A stretch of 64,000 nt of DNA. Source: Peptococcaceae bacterium UBA7702. GTDB taxonomy: Bacteria > Bacillota > Dehalobacteriia > UBA7702. Within the stretch, counting starts at the first letter, position 1, and the number at the start of each line of letters is the position of its first letter. The notes beneath the pieces were generated by a model, which did not search any database, had not been told where the DNA came from, and saw nothing but the letters and a program-made list of their open reading frames with translations. The DNA is taken from positions 310,001-374,000 of the forward strand of contig DLGE01000001.1 of the NCBI GenBank assembly GCA_002482535.1, written 5' to 3'. A program made the position numbers and the translations under genes. Shown piece after piece: positions 32,143 to 41,357 of the stretch.

Positions 32143-33269
32143 GATTTCTTTACGTGCACATACCTTTCTGCGTAGAAAAGTGTAACTACTGCGACTTCGT
32201 ATCCGATAGCGCCTCTTTGGAACAGCGAGAGGCCTATTTGCAGTCTCTGATCAAAGAAGCGGCGCTGCATCAGGGAGATAAATCGGAAGAAGGCTTGCTC
32301 ACCATCTATTTCGGCGGCGGCACGCCGTCGCTGTTAAGCGCCGCCCACTTGGAACTGCTTTTGGATGCCTTTCAGAAGTATTTCGGCTTTGCCAAAAGAA
32401 TGGAAATTACCCTTGAAGCCAACCCGGAGACGGTTTCCCTCCGCTATTTGAGAAATGTCCGCAGTCTTGACATCAACCGTCTTTCCTTAGGTGGTCAAGC
32501 CTTTCAGGATCATCATCTGAAGGCGATGGGCCGTATCCATAAGAGCGAGGACATTACCACTGCCGTGGAAACCGCCCGTGAAGCCGGTTTTGACAACATC
32601 AACGTTGATCTGATGTACGGCTTACCTCGCCAGACCATGGCGGAATGGCAAGAAAGCCTGGAGCGGACAAGCCGGTTGCCCATCACCCACATTTCCACTT
32701 ACGGCTTGAAATTAAGCCCCTCAACCCTTTGGGGAAAATGGTTGGAAGAGGGAAAACTCACCCTACCCGAGGACGATCTCAACGCCGATATGCAGCTTTA
32801 CGCCATGGAATACCTGGAAAAGGCGGGATTTCCCCGTTATGAAATTGCCAATTTCGCCAAGGGGAGTTACGCCTGCCGCCACAATACGGCATATTGGCTC
32901 AGGAAGGATTACCTGGGTTTGGGACTCAACGCTTCTTCCTTGCTATACGGAAACCTGCGCACCAAAAACGAAAAAGATATCGATCGATACAGAAGCAAGG
33001 TAGCGGGAAGGGAATACCCCTGGGCGGAAAAAGAAGTCTTAACGGAAGAGCAAATCAGAGAAGAAGAGCTTTTTCTGCCGCTGCGCCTGATTTGGGGCCT
33101 TGATACCGCCGCTTTTGCCGAAAAATACGGCATTGAATATTTTACGCAAAAAAAAGGTCAAATGGTCAAACTTTTCGACGCGGGCCTCTTGACAGTGGAA
33201 GAAGGCCAGCTCAAGCTAACGGATAAGGGCGTTTTACTCAACAATGAAGTGCTTGCCGCTTTAATTTAG
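32139..33269 (+). CDS. hemW: Heme chaperone HemW (radical SAM)
   Basis: A 376-residue HemN-like radical SAM protein. The cluster motif is Cys11-x3-Cys15-x2-Cys18 (Pro-Phe-Cys-Val-Glu-Lys-Cys-Asn-Tyr-Cys-Asp-Phe), followed by Phe-Gly-Gly-Gly-Thr-Pro-Ser. HemW lacks the fourth Cys of coproporphyrinogen oxidase HemN (Cys-x3-Cys-x2-Cys-x-Cys); here that position is Phe, so it is a HemW. Known relatives bind heme and hand it to respiratory proteins. Translationally coupled to lepA; a separate promoter with CIRCE follows. Confidence 0.94.
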   Translation: MRFLYVHIPFCVEKCNYCDFVSDSASLEQREAYLQSLIKEAALHQGDKSEEGLLTIYFGGGTPSLLSAAHLELLLDAFQKYFGFAKRMEITLEANPETVSLRYLRNVRSLDINRLSLGGQAFQDHHLKAMGRIHKSEDITTAVETAREAGFDNINVDLMYGLPRQTMAEWQESLERTSRLPITHISTYGLKLSPSTLWGKWLEEGKLTLPEDDLNADMQLYAMEYLEKAGFPRYEIANFAKGSYACRHNTAYWLRKDYLGLGLNASSLLYGNLRTKNEKDIDRYRSKVAGREYPWAEKEVLTEEQIREEELFLPLRLIWGLDTAAFAEKYGIEYFTQKKGQMVKLFDAGLLTVEEGQLKLTDKGVLLNNEVLAALI

Positions 33270-33282
33270 TGAATTTGACCTA

Positions 33283-33311
33283 TTGACATTTTTTACACAT
33301 AATGGTATTCT
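33283..33311 (+). promoter_or_regulatory. Heat-shock operon promoter
   Basis: TTGACA (33283-33288), 17-base spacer, TATTCT (33306-33311), with a CIRCE operator immediately downstream. Confidence 0.88.
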
Positions 33312-33315
33312 TTAT

Positions 33316-33342
33316 TTAGCACTCGACAGTGATGAGTGCTAA
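33316..33342 (+). promoter_or_regulatory. CIRCE operator
   Basis: TTAGCACTC, nine bases, GAGTGCTAA: a perfect match to the CIRCE element bound by HrcA. It lies right after the -10 box and before hrcA, so HrcA represses its own operon at normal temperature. Confidence 0.98.
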
Positions 33343-33360
33343 CAAAAATGAGGTGATTGG

Positions 33361-34389
33361 ATGGATGAGAGAAAACAAAATGTGTTAAGGGCCATTATCA
33401 TGGATTATATCAACACAGCGGAACCTGTGGGCTCTCGTACCATTGCTAAAAAATACAACCTCGGCGTCTCTTCGGCGACGATCCGCAATGAAATGGCGGA
33501 TCTGGAAGAACTCGGTTTGATCGAACAGCCTCACACCTCAGCGGGGCGGGTGCCTTCCGATAAAGGCTACCGCTACTACGTGGATTACCTGATGGACACA
33601 GGAGGTCTCGTAACCGATGAAAAAGACGCGATCCAGGCGTTCTTTGCCGATCGTCTGTACCGTCTTGATCAGCTGTACCGCGACACCTGTAAAGTACTGT
33701 CGGAGCTTTCTCCCTATGTGACGATGATCATGACGCCGACGAAAAGCACCGGCGCTTTGGAGCAATTGCAACTGATTTCTGTTTCTCCCTTCCAGGCCGT
33801 GCTTGTTGTCGTCACCGATGTGGGCCTGGTGCATCACCGCACCGTGGATTTTCCGGTACCTGTTTCAGAAGAGCGGGTGCGCGAAATCAATGATGTACTC
33901 TTAAAAAAGTTGAAAGGCCGCAGCATCGAAGATGTCAATCTGACGCTGATGAAGGAGATCTCCGGGGAACTGCAAAAGGAATTGGATATTGTTGACGGTA
34001 TCTTTGATATGATGAACGAAGCGGTGAAGGAAAGCGGTGAAGAAAAGGTATTTTTAGAAGGTACTCTGAACATTTTAAACCAACCGGAGTTTAAGGACGT
34101 CGGCAAAGTAAAGGATGTGCTTTCTTTCCTGCAACAGGAAAACATTTTAAAGGAACTGCTCCACGGCAAGGCCGGCAGCGGTACGAATTTTACCATTGGC
34201 GGCGAACTGCGCCACAACGGTATCAACCAGTGCTCGATGGTGACCTGCACCTACAGTATCAACGGCAATACCATGGGTAACATCGGTATTTTAGGGCCGA
34301 CGCGGATGGAATACGCGAAAAGTGCCTTTTTGATACAGACCGTCGCCAAAGAGCTTTCCCGGGTGCTTGAACGGAAATCCAATAAATAA
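33361..34389 (+). CDS. hrcA: Heat-inducible transcription repressor HrcA
   Basis: Repressor that binds the CIRCE element and whose activity depends on GroEL. The 342-residue protein has the N-terminal winged helix (Ile-Asn-Thr-Ala-Glu-Pro-Val-Gly-Ser-Arg-Thr-Ile, then Ser-Ser-Ala-Thr-Ile-Arg-Asn-Glu-Met) and a dimerisation/GAF-like region. Its C-terminus has Met-Gly-Asn-Ile-Gly-Ile-Leu-Gly-Pro-Thr-Arg-Met. GAGGTGATT ribosome-binding site. First gene of hrcA-grpE-dnaK-dnaJ. Confidence 0.97.
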   Translation: MDERKQNVLRAIIMDYINTAEPVGSRTIAKKYNLGVSSATIRNEMADLEELGLIEQPHTSAGRVPSDKGYRYYVDYLMDTGGLVTDEKDAIQAFFADRLYRLDQLYRDTCKVLSELSPYVTMIMTPTKSTGALEQLQLISVSPFQAVLVVVTDVGLVHHRTVDFPVPVSEERVREINDVLLKKLKGRSIEDVNLTLMKEISGELQKELDIVDGIFDMMNEAVKESGEEKVFLEGTLNILNQPEFKDVGKVKDVLSFLQQENILKELLHGKAGSGTNFTIGGELRHNGINQCSMVTCTYSINGNTMGNIGILGPTRMEYAKSAFLIQTVAKELSRVLERKSNK

Positions 34390-34400
34390 CGGAGGCGGAC

Positions 34401-35063
34401 GTGACAAAAAAAGAAACGAAAATGAAACAACAAAAAGAAGACGCGGTAAATACCGCAAATCAGACAGATCAAACGGAACAAACGGATCAAACTGATCAGA
34501 CAGATCCCAGGGAAGCCATAAAAGAAGCGGGTAATCCCCAAAAAACCGAGACCTGTGCCGGGGAGGAGGAAGGTAACGCGGAAGCGTTAGCCGATGGGGA
34601 CTTAGCAGCCGAAAACGAGTCTCTGAAAACAGAATTAGAGGCCCTCACAGCAGCGCGGGCCGAAGAAGCCGACCAGCTTTTACGGCTCACAGCGGAATTC
34701 GATAATTTCCGCCGTCGGACATTAAAGGAAAAAGACGATTTGCGGCTTACGGCCAACGCCGATTTGCTTTCCGCGCTTTTGCCGGTTCTCGATAATTTCG
34801 ACCGGGCTTTGCTCCACGCGGAAAACAGTCCCATCTTAGAAGGTATCCAAATGGTGCAAAAGCAACTGATCGATATTTTGAACAGCAACGGTCTGATCAA
34901 AGTGGGAAACATCGGCGAAGCGTTTGACCCAAAGATCCATGATGCCATCATGCAAGAGGAAAAAGAGGGAGCAGCTTGCGGCACTATTCTTGAAGTATTG
35001 CAGCCCGGCTATTGTTTCCATGATAAACTGCTTCGGGCGGCCATGGTCAAAGTGGCAAAATAA
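34401..35063 (+). CDS. grpE: Nucleotide exchange factor GrpE
   Basis: Releases ADP from DnaK. The 220-residue protein begins with GTG behind GGAGG. The first 65 residues are a charged low-complexity tail that includes tandem Thr-Asp-Gln/Thr-Glu-Gln repeats. A long coiled coil follows (about 70-115), with Glu-Phe-Asp-Asn-Phe-Arg-Arg-Arg and Leu-Pro-Val-Leu-Asp-Asn-Phe-Asp-Arg-Ala. The C-terminal beta domain has Phe-Asp-Pro-Lys-Ile-His-Asp-Ala-Ile. The Thr-Gln-Asp tail is longer and more repetitive than usual. Confidence 0.95.
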   Translation: MTKKETKMKQQKEDAVNTANQTDQTEQTDQTDQTDPREAIKEAGNPQKTETCAGEEEGNAEALADGDLAAENESLKTELEALTAARAEEADQLLRLTAEFDNFRRRTLKEKDDLRLTANADLLSALLPVLDNFDRALLHAENSPILEGIQMVQKQLIDILNSNGLIKVGNIGEAFDPKIHDAIMQEEKEGAACGTILEVLQPGYCFHDKLLRAAMVKVAK

Positions 35064-35188
35064 GCGTTTTTAGCGCTGGAAAACATGGTTTTTGCTAAAT
35101 TATGACAGCAAAGCTCCACGTTTTCGTGGCAAAATAACGCATAGTGAACAAAAAAACACATAATCTTTATAAATATGGAGGTAATTTC

Positions 35189-37039
35189 ATGAGTAAAATT
35201 ATCGGTATCGACTTAGGTACAACAAATTCCTGTGTAGCCGTGATGGAAGGCGGCGAAGCAGTCATCATCCCCAACGCCGAAGGCGGTAGAACCACCCCCT
35301 CGGTTGTGGCTTTTTCCAATAACGGTGAACGTCTCGTCGGCGCGGTGGCCAAACGTCAGGCCATCACCAATCCCGACAAAACCGTGATGTCCATCAAACG
35401 CCAGATGGGCAAGGATTATAAGGTGCATATTGAAAACAAGACATATACGCCTCAGGAAATCTCCGCGATGATCCTGCAAAAATTGAAAAAAGACGCCGAA
35501 GCCTATCTTGGCGATACGGTGACCCAGGCGGTCATCACCGTGCCGGCCTATTTCTCCGACGCCCAGCGTCAGGCGACGAAAGACGCCGGTAAAATCGCCG
35601 GTCTCGAGGTGCTCCGCATCATCAACGAACCGACGGCGGCGGCGCTTTCCTACGGTCTCGATAAAGGGGAAGACCATACCGTTCTCGTCTTTGACCTCGG
35701 CGGCGGTACCTTTGACGTTTCCATTCTCGAATTGGGCGACGGCGTTTTTGAAGTAAAAGCCACCAACGGCAACAATCTCTTGGGCGGTGACGACTTTGAC
35801 CAGAAGATCATCAATTATTTGGTCGCCGAATTCAAAAAGAACGAGGGGATCGATCTCTCCGGCGATAAAATGGCCATGCAGCGCTTGAAAGAAGCGGCGG
35901 AAAAAGCCAAAGTGGACCTTTCCGGCGTCATGAGCGCCAACATCAACCTGCCTTTCATCACCGCCACCAACGAAGGTCCGAAGCATATGGACATCACCCT
36001 AAGCCGCGCGAAATTCGATGAGCTCACCAAAGATCTGGTGGAAAAGACCATGGGTCCCACGAGACAGGCCATGAGCGACGCCGGACTTTCCGCTGACGAT
36101 ATCGATAAAATCATTCTTGTGGGCGGTTCCTCCCGTATTCCCGCGGTCCAGGAAGCCATTAAGAATATCCTCAAAAAAGAACCGAATAAGAGCGTGAATC
36201 CCGATGAATGCGTGGCCTTGGGCGCCGCGATTCAAGGTGGCGTTTTGGGCGGCGATGTCAAGGATATCCTGCTCCTCGATGTAACCCCCCTGTCTTTGGG
36301 CATTGAAACCTTGGGTGGCGTCAACACCCGGTTGATCGAAAGAAACACTACGATCCCCACGTCCAAGAGCCAAATCTTTTCCACCGCCGCCGATAACCAG
36401 CCTGCCGTTGAAATCCACGTGCTTCAAGGGGAACGGCCCATGGCTGCGGACAACAAGACTTTGGGCAGATTTACGCTGAACGATATTCCCCCGGCGCCCC
36501 GGGGCGTACCCCAGATCGAAGTCAAATTCGATATCGACGCCAACGGTATTGTCCATGTCAGCGCCAAAGACCTTGGTACCGGCAAAGTCCAGACCATCAC
36601 GATCACTGCTTCCAGCGGTTTGAATGACGAAGATATTCAGCGGATGATGGACGAAGCGGAAAAATACAAGGAAGAAGATGAAAAGAGAAAAGACCAGATC
36701 GAAATCAGAAACAACGCTGATTCCGCTCTCTATCAGGTGGAAAACACCATGAAAGAAATGGGCGATAAGCTTACCGATGGGGAAAAGAACGATCTGGAAA
36801 AGGCGAAAGCAGATTTGAAAACAGCGCTGGAAGGTACGGACAGCGATACCATCAAAGAAAAACTCGACGCCCTCTACGCGGTGCTCCATAAAGTGTCGGA
36901 ACGTCTCTATGCCCAAAACCCGGGCCAGGGTGGCGCTCCCGGTGGCGGCGATAATATGGGCGGCGGCCAAAGCGGCGCCCCCGATGATGACGTCGTTGAC
37001 GCCGAATATACCGAAGTGAAGGACGACGAAAATAAATAA
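35189..37039 (+). CDS. dnaK: Chaperone DnaK (Hsp70)
   Basis: ATP-dependent protein-folding chaperone. The 616-residue protein starts Met-Ser-Lys-Ile-Ile-Gly-Ile-Asp-Leu-Gly-Thr-Thr-Asn-Ser. It contains the phosphate loop Asp-Leu-Gly-Gly-Gly-Thr-Phe-Asp-Val-Ser, the Gly-Gly-Ser-Ser-Arg-Ile-Pro motif, the linker Asp-Ile-Leu-Leu-Leu-Asp-Val-Thr-Pro and the substrate-binding domain. A Gly-rich tail ends in acidic residues. The ATG at 35189 has GGAGG upstream; the frame continues 15 codons further without a site. A 125-base gap after grpE holds a small hairpin but no second CIRCE. Confidence 0.98.
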   Translation: MSKIIGIDLGTTNSCVAVMEGGEAVIIPNAEGGRTTPSVVAFSNNGERLVGAVAKRQAITNPDKTVMSIKRQMGKDYKVHIENKTYTPQEISAMILQKLKKDAEAYLGDTVTQAVITVPAYFSDAQRQATKDAGKIAGLEVLRIINEPTAAALSYGLDKGEDHTVLVFDLGGGTFDVSILELGDGVFEVKATNGNNLLGGDDFDQKIINYLVAEFKKNEGIDLSGDKMAMQRLKEAAEKAKVDLSGVMSANINLPFITATNEGPKHMDITLSRAKFDELTKDLVEKTMGPTRQAMSDAGLSADDIDKIILVGGSSRIPAVQEAIKNILKKEPNKSVNPDECVALGAAIQGGVLGGDVKDILLLDVTPLSLGIETLGGVNTRLIERNTTIPTSKSQIFSTAADNQPAVEIHVLQGERPMAADNKTLGRFTLNDIPPAPRGVPQIEVKFDIDANGIVHVSAKDLGTGKVQTITITASSGLNDEDIQRMMDEAEKYKEEDEKRKDQIEIRNNADSALYQVENTMKEMGDKLTDGEKNDLEKAKADLKTALEGTDSDTIKEKLDALYAVLHKVSERLYAQNPGQGGAPGGGDNMGGGQSGAPDDDVVDAEYTEVKDDENK

Positions 37040-37059
37040 GCACCAGGGAAGGGAAAGAC

Positions 37060-38229
37060 GTGGCTGATAAACGCGATTATTATGAAGTCCTCGGTATCGC
37101 AAAGGGGGCTTCAGAAGATGAAATCAAAAAAGCTTATAAGAAAAAGGCGAAAAAATATCATCCCGATCTGAATCCCGATAACCCCGAAGCTGCGGAAAAA
37201 TTCAAAGAAGTCAATGAAGCGGCGAGCGTTTTGACGGATGCCGAAAAACGCTCCCGCTATGACCAGTTTGGCCACGCCGGCGTCGATGGTAACATGGGCG
37301 GCGGCGGTTTTGGCGGCTTTGGCGGTTTTGAGGATATGAGCGGTTTCGGCGGTTTCGGCGATATTTTTGATTCGCTCTTCGGCGGTGGGGCGCGTAGGAG
37401 TGACCCCAACCGTCCTCAGCGCGGCAACGATATCGAAACGCAAATTGACATTGCCTTTGAAGAGGCGGCTTTTGGCGTGGAAAAAGAGATCACCATTACC
37501 CGTTGGGATGAGTGCTCCACCTGTCACGGTAGCGGCGCCGCCGCGGGTACCGCGCCGAAAACCTGTCCCACCTGCCAAGGTACGGGGCAGGTACGCACAG
37601 TGCAGAATACCCCCTTGGGGCAGATGCAGAGCGTGCGCCCCTGCAATCACTGCGGCGGCAAGGGGACCGTCATTGAACATCCCTGCTCCGCTTGTGGCGG
37701 CGGTGGTTTTGTGAAGAAGAAACATACGATCAAAGTATCGATTCCCGGCGGCATGGACGACGGCAATACGCTGCGCGTTTCCGGAGAAGGCCACAGCGGC
37801 AAAAAAGGCGGCCCCCCCGGCGATCTTTATGTCCGTGTTTTTGTGCGCCCTCACGCCCTCTTTGAACGGATCAACGATGATGTGTATGCCGATGAAGATA
37901 TCACCTTCGCCCAGGCGGCCCTCGGCGATACCCTCCTTGTGCCCACCCTCGATGGCAATGTGAATTTTCAGCTTCCGGCAGGAACTCAAAACAACGCCGT
38001 ATTCCGGCTGAAAGACAAAGGGATGATGCATCTCAAAGGCAAAGGCCGGGGTGATCACAGGATTCGTGTGCGCATTTTGGTGCCCACCGAACTTACGGAA
38101 GAACAGAAGCGGTTGCTGAACGCCTTCGATCAATCTCTGGGCGACAAAAACTATGTCAAGTCCATGAAAAAAGCGGAAAAGAGCCATCGCGGCTTCTTTG
38201 ATAAAATGAAAGATGCTTTTAAAAACTGA
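37060..38229 (+). CDS. dnaJ: Chaperone DnaJ (Hsp40)
   Basis: Co-chaperone that delivers clients to DnaK and stimulates its ATPase. The 389-residue protein has a J domain with His-Pro-Asp (about 34-36), a Gly/Phe-rich segment, and four Cys-x-x-Cys-x-Gly-x-Gly zinc repeats (about 147-215). Two C-terminal beta domains follow. GTG start behind AAGGGAAAG. Last gene of the CIRCE-controlled operon. Confidence 0.97.
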   Translation: MADKRDYYEVLGIAKGASEDEIKKAYKKKAKKYHPDLNPDNPEAAEKFKEVNEAASVLTDAEKRSRYDQFGHAGVDGNMGGGGFGGFGGFEDMSGFGGFGDIFDSLFGGGARRSDPNRPQRGNDIETQIDIAFEEAAFGVEKEITITRWDECSTCHGSGAAAGTAPKTCPTCQGTGQVRTVQNTPLGQMQSVRPCNHCGGKGTVIEHPCSACGGGGFVKKKHTIKVSIPGGMDDGNTLRVSGEGHSGKKGGPPGDLYVRVFVRPHALFERINDDVYADEDITFAQAALGDTLLVPTLDGNVNFQLPAGTQNNAVFRLKDKGMMHLKGKGRGDHRIRVRILVPTELTEEQKRLLNAFDQSLGDKNYVKSMKKAEKSHRGFFDKMKDAFKN

Positions 38230-38277
38230 CGGAGTACGTTTTGAGAATAAATCTACATATTATCGAGGAATATTGAC

Positions 38278-38306
38278 TTGAAACCATAGGGAAACTCAAG
38301 TATACT
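38278..38306 (+). promoter_or_regulatory. Promoter of the prmA operon
   Basis: TTGAAA (38278-38283), 17-base spacer, TATACT (38301-38306). The spacer contains the left arm of the terminator that ends the dnaJ transcript. Confidence 0.6.
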
Positions 38307-38336
38307 TAAAGTTGGACAGGTATGCTTGAGTTTTTT
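38292..38336 (+). terminator. Terminator after dnaJ, nested with the prmA promoter
   Basis: AAACTCAAGTATAC pairs with GTATGCTTGAGTTT (one mismatch) and continues into TTTTTT. Only transcripts that began upstream carry both arms. Confidence 0.75.
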
Positions 38337-38352
38337 CATTTGCGAGGTAAAT

Positions 38353-39291
38353 GTGGCCTATTTTGTATGCGAGGTCAAAACAGAATATCAAGAGGCGGAA
38401 GCCGTCGTCGCGCTGCTGACAGAGAGCGGCGCTGCCGGCTGCGCCACGGAAGGCGCGGCTTTCATCCGCGATGCCATCGCCGGGGGCCAAGCCGAGATCT
38501 GGGATTCCCAGCAGTGGGAAAATGAGGATCAAAGCGTTACGGTGCAAGGATTTTTTGCCGATGATCAGGAATATCCCGAAAAGAAACAGCAGGTAATCGC
38601 CGCTTTGGCGATCCGCAACGCAGTTTTGGGAGACCACTTGACCCCGCGCTTTTTCTACCTAAAAGACGAAACCTGGCAGGATGGCTGGAAACAGTATTAT
38701 AAACCCTTCAAAGTCGGTCAACGGTTCGTGGTGAAACCCACTTGGGAAGCGTATGCTCCCGCCGGAAATGATCTCGTCCTTGAGCTTGATCCCGGACTTG
38801 CTTTTGGCACCGGCAGCCACCCCACCACCGCCGGGGCCTTGTCGCTGCTGGAACGTTATGTTTGCCCTGGAGATAAGGTTATCGACTGCGGTTGCGGTTC
38901 CGGTATTCTCGCCGTGGCGGCAGGCCTGCTAAAGGCAAAAAAGGTTTACGCCGTGGATATCGACCACGAGGCAATTTTAGCCACCGTGAAAAATGCCAGG
39001 ATCAACGGTCTGCTCACGGCCATAGAAGTCTTTCATGGGGATGCCACGAAGAAGGATTTTCACTATTTGGCCCCCTTTCAGGTGGTGGTCGCCAATATTG
39101 TGGCCGACGTGATCCTGCCGCTGTTGCCTCATATCGCCCCCTGGACAGAAAAAAACGGTGTTTTGATCGCCGGCGGCATCATATCCCACAGGAAAGAAGA
39201 AGTTTACACGAAGCTGGCGGAAGGCGGTTTTGCTGTCGATAAAGTATTGACCGACGGCGAATGGGTGACCCTTGCCGCCGTCAAGGAATGA
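38353..39291 (+). CDS. prmA: Ribosomal protein L11 methyltransferase
   Basis: Methylates ribosomal protein L11. The 312-residue protein has the N-terminal substrate-binding domain and a class I methyltransferase core: Phe-Gly-Thr-Gly-Ser-His-Pro-Thr-Thr, motif I Val-Ile-Asp-Cys-Gly-Cys-Gly-Ser-Gly-Ile-Leu, and Val-Ala-Asn-Ile-Val-Ala-Asp-Val-Ile motif IV. GTG at 38353 with GAGG upstream was preferred to TTG at 38326, which lies inside the terminator stem. It heads prmA-rsmE-mtaB-HIT. Confidence 0.95.
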   Translation: MAYFVCEVKTEYQEAEAVVALLTESGAAGCATEGAAFIRDAIAGGQAEIWDSQQWENEDQSVTVQGFFADDQEYPEKKQQVIAALAIRNAVLGDHLTPRFFYLKDETWQDGWKQYYKPFKVGQRFVVKPTWEAYAPAGNDLVLELDPGLAFGTGSHPTTAGALSLLERYVCPGDKVIDCGCGSGILAVAAGLLKAKKVYAVDIDHEAILATVKNARINGLLTAIEVFHGDATKKDFHYLAPFQVVVANIVADVILPLLPHIAPWTEKNGVLIAGGIISHRKEEVYTKLAEGGFAVDKVLTDGEWVTLAAVKE

Positions 39292-39294
39292 ATC

Positions 39295-40044
39295 ATGCAG
39301 ACTTTTTTTATTGATAAAGAGGCGGTGAAAGGTGAAGCGTTGTTCCTCACAGGGGAAACTGCCCACCATATCACTGCTGTTTTAAGAATCCAGATCGGTG
39401 AGACGTTGCGTTTTTCCGATGGGGAAAGCTTTTATTACAGAGGAACCGTTGCCGAAATAACGAAAAAAGCCGTGAAAGTGACGGTTACCGAAGTCGTTCC
39501 CATTGACGATGAACCGCAAACCGCGGTGATCCTGATCCAATGCTTGCCCCGAGGCGAAAAGATGGAACAGATTTTACAAAAAACCACGGAGCTTGGGGTC
39601 AAAGGGATCATTCCCGTGGAAAGCGAACATTCCCAGGTGCGCCTCAAAGAGAAAAAAAAGGAAAAACAGCGTCGGTGGCAAAAGATTGCCGCCGCCGCCG
39701 CGGAGCAGTGCGGCCGGGGAATCATTCCCCAGGTGGAATCGGCTTGCTCTCTGCGGGAAGCCGTGGCAGCCTTGCCCGACGGTACCGCCCTTATTTTTTG
39801 CTATGAGAAGGAAGAAAACAGCAGTATCCGGCAGACGCTAATGGCGCTCAAAGGAAAAAGGCAAAGTGTGGCCCTGATCATCGGTCCCGAAGGCGGCTTT
39901 TCCGAGGCGGAAGCGTCCCTGCTCAGGGCAGAAAACGCCCATAGCGTAAGCTTGGGAAAACGTATTTTGCGCACGGAAACCGCGGGACCCGCTGTCCTTG
40001 CCGTCTTGATGTATGAATTCGGAGAATGGGAGGTGCTCGATTGA
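39295..40044 (+). CDS. rsmE: 16S rRNA m3U1498 methyltransferase
   Basis: SPOUT enzyme that methylates U1498 in the decoding region of 16S rRNA. The 249-residue protein has an N-terminal PUA-like domain and the knot motifs Leu-Ile-Ile-Gly-Pro-Glu-Gly-Gly-Phe-Ser and Leu-Gly-Lys-Arg-Ile-Leu-Arg-Thr-Glu-Thr-Ala. It follows prmA by three bases and overlaps the start of mtaB. Confidence 0.96.
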   Translation: MQTFFIDKEAVKGEALFLTGETAHHITAVLRIQIGETLRFSDGESFYYRGTVAEITKKAVKVTVTEVVPIDDEPQTAVILIQCLPRGEKMEQILQKTTELGVKGIIPVESEHSQVRLKEKKKEKQRRWQKIAAAAAEQCGRGIIPQVESACSLREAVAALPDGTALIFCYEKEENSSIRQTLMALKGKRQSVALIIGPEGGFSEAEASLLRAENAHSVSLGKRILRTETAGPAVLAVLMYEFGEWEVLD

Positions 40045-41354
40045 AAATTGAAAAAGTAGCCATTGTCACCTTGGGCTGCCGCGTCAACCAATATGAAAGC
40101 GAAGCCATTGCCCATGATTTTGAAGAGGCCGGCTACGAAATTGTACGCAATAAAAAGGACGCCGATATCATCGTCGTCAACACTTGCTGTGTGACCAAGA
40201 CGTCGGAGAGCAAAAGCCGCCGGGTCATCCGGCATCTGCATACGGAAAACGCCGGCGCTCTCATCGTGGTCACCGGCTGTTACGGGCAGCGCGCAGGCCA
40301 TGAATTGCTGTGCATTCCCGGGGTTGGTCTGGTCACCGGCAATGGTGAAAAGGAACGTTTGGCCCAACTGGTCAAGGATTTGAGTCCCCTGCAAATGCCC
40401 CGTCTTGACGTGAGCAATATCATGGCGCGCCGTCCCTTCCCCCATGCCCAGGTCAAAGAAAAGGAGACAAGCCGTGTGCGGGATTATCTTAAAATCCAGG
40501 ACGGCTGCGAACAATTTTGTACTTACTGCATTGTCCCCTATGTCCGCGGTCCGGTGGTGAGCCGCGCCTATGACGACATCATCGCCGAAGCCAAGTGCTG
40601 TGAGGAGCGGGGCTTTAAGGAATTGGTGCTCACCGGTATCCACACGGGTTTTTACGGCAAGGATCTGCCGGAAGACGTCAATTTGATCACGGTGCTGAAA
40701 GGGTTGCTGAAAGAAACCCAGATCAGCCGTTTCCGCCTCAGCTCCATTGAATCGAGGGAAGTCAGCGATGAACTGATTGAGCTGATTGCCAAGGAAGAAC
40801 GTCTCTGCAATCATTTTCATATTCCACTCCAAAGCGGCGATAATGAAATCCTGGCAAAAATGGGACGTCCTTATACGAGAGAAGAATACATTGCCTTAAC
40901 CAGGCGCATTTATAAAGCCATCCCCGACGCGGCGATTTCCGCCGATATCATCGTGGGGTTCCCCGGGGAAAGCGACGGCGCTTTTGAAAATACCATCGAT
41001 ATCCTGGCCAACGCAGAGTTCGCCTTTATCCACAGTTTTCCCTATTCTCCCCGGGAAGGGACAAAAGCGGCGCTGTTTCCCCACCGCGTGCCAAGTAAAC
41101 TCAAAGAGGAACGACAGAAAACCCTGATCGCCCTGGGAGATTTCTATAAATATCGCTTTGCCGAGCGGCATATCTGGCAGACCCTTGACGTTTTGGTGGA
41201 AAGCAAGGATAGCAATGGTTTCTACCAGGGCCATACCGATAATTTCCTGACGGTGCGTTTTCCCGCGCCGGCGAAAAATCTCATCGGTAAGATCGTTAAA
41301 GTGAAAGCTTTAAAGAATGTGGGTGGCGCCCTCATCGGAGAAAAAAAGGAGTAA
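40041..41354 (+). CDS. mtaB: tRNA t6A37 methylthiotransferase MtaB
   Basis: Radical SAM enzyme that converts t6A37 to ms2t6A in tRNAs reading ANN codons. The 437-residue protein has the UPF0004 domain with three cluster cysteines (Leu-Gly-Cys-Arg-Val-Asn-Gln, Asn-Thr-Cys, Val-Thr-Gly-Cys). The radical SAM motif is Cys-Glu-Gln-Phe-Cys-Thr-Tyr-Cys, and a C-terminal TRAM domain ends the protein. TTG at 40041, with GGAGG seven bases upstream and the family start Lys-Ile-Glu-Lys-Val-Ala, overlaps the rsmE stop; an ATG at 40026 is in frame but has no site. Confidence 0.94.
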   Translation: MKIEKVAIVTLGCRVNQYESEAIAHDFEEAGYEIVRNKKDADIIVVNTCCVTKTSESKSRRVIRHLHTENAGALIVVTGCYGQRAGHELLCIPGVGLVTGNGEKERLAQLVKDLSPLQMPRLDVSNIMARRPFPHAQVKEKETSRVRDYLKIQDGCEQFCTYCIVPYVRGPVVSRAYDDIIAEAKCCEERGFKELVLTGIHTGFYGKDLPEDVNLITVLKGLLKETQISRFRLSSIESREVSDELIELIAKEERLCNHFHIPLQSGDNEILAKMGRPYTREEYIALTRRIYKAIPDAAISADIIVGFPGESDGAFENTIDILANAEFAFIHSFPYSPREGTKAALFPHRVPSKLKEERQKTLIALGDFYKYRFAERHIWQTLDVLVESKDSNGFYQGHTDNFLTVRFPAPAKNLIGKIVKVKALKNVGGALIGEKKE

Positions 41355-41357
41355 ACC

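Noticed and set aside
35064..35188. Second CIRCE or separate promoter for dnaK
   Set aside because: The gap between grpE and dnaK holds a small CCACG/CGTGG stem but no CIRCE half-sites or good -35/-10 pair.
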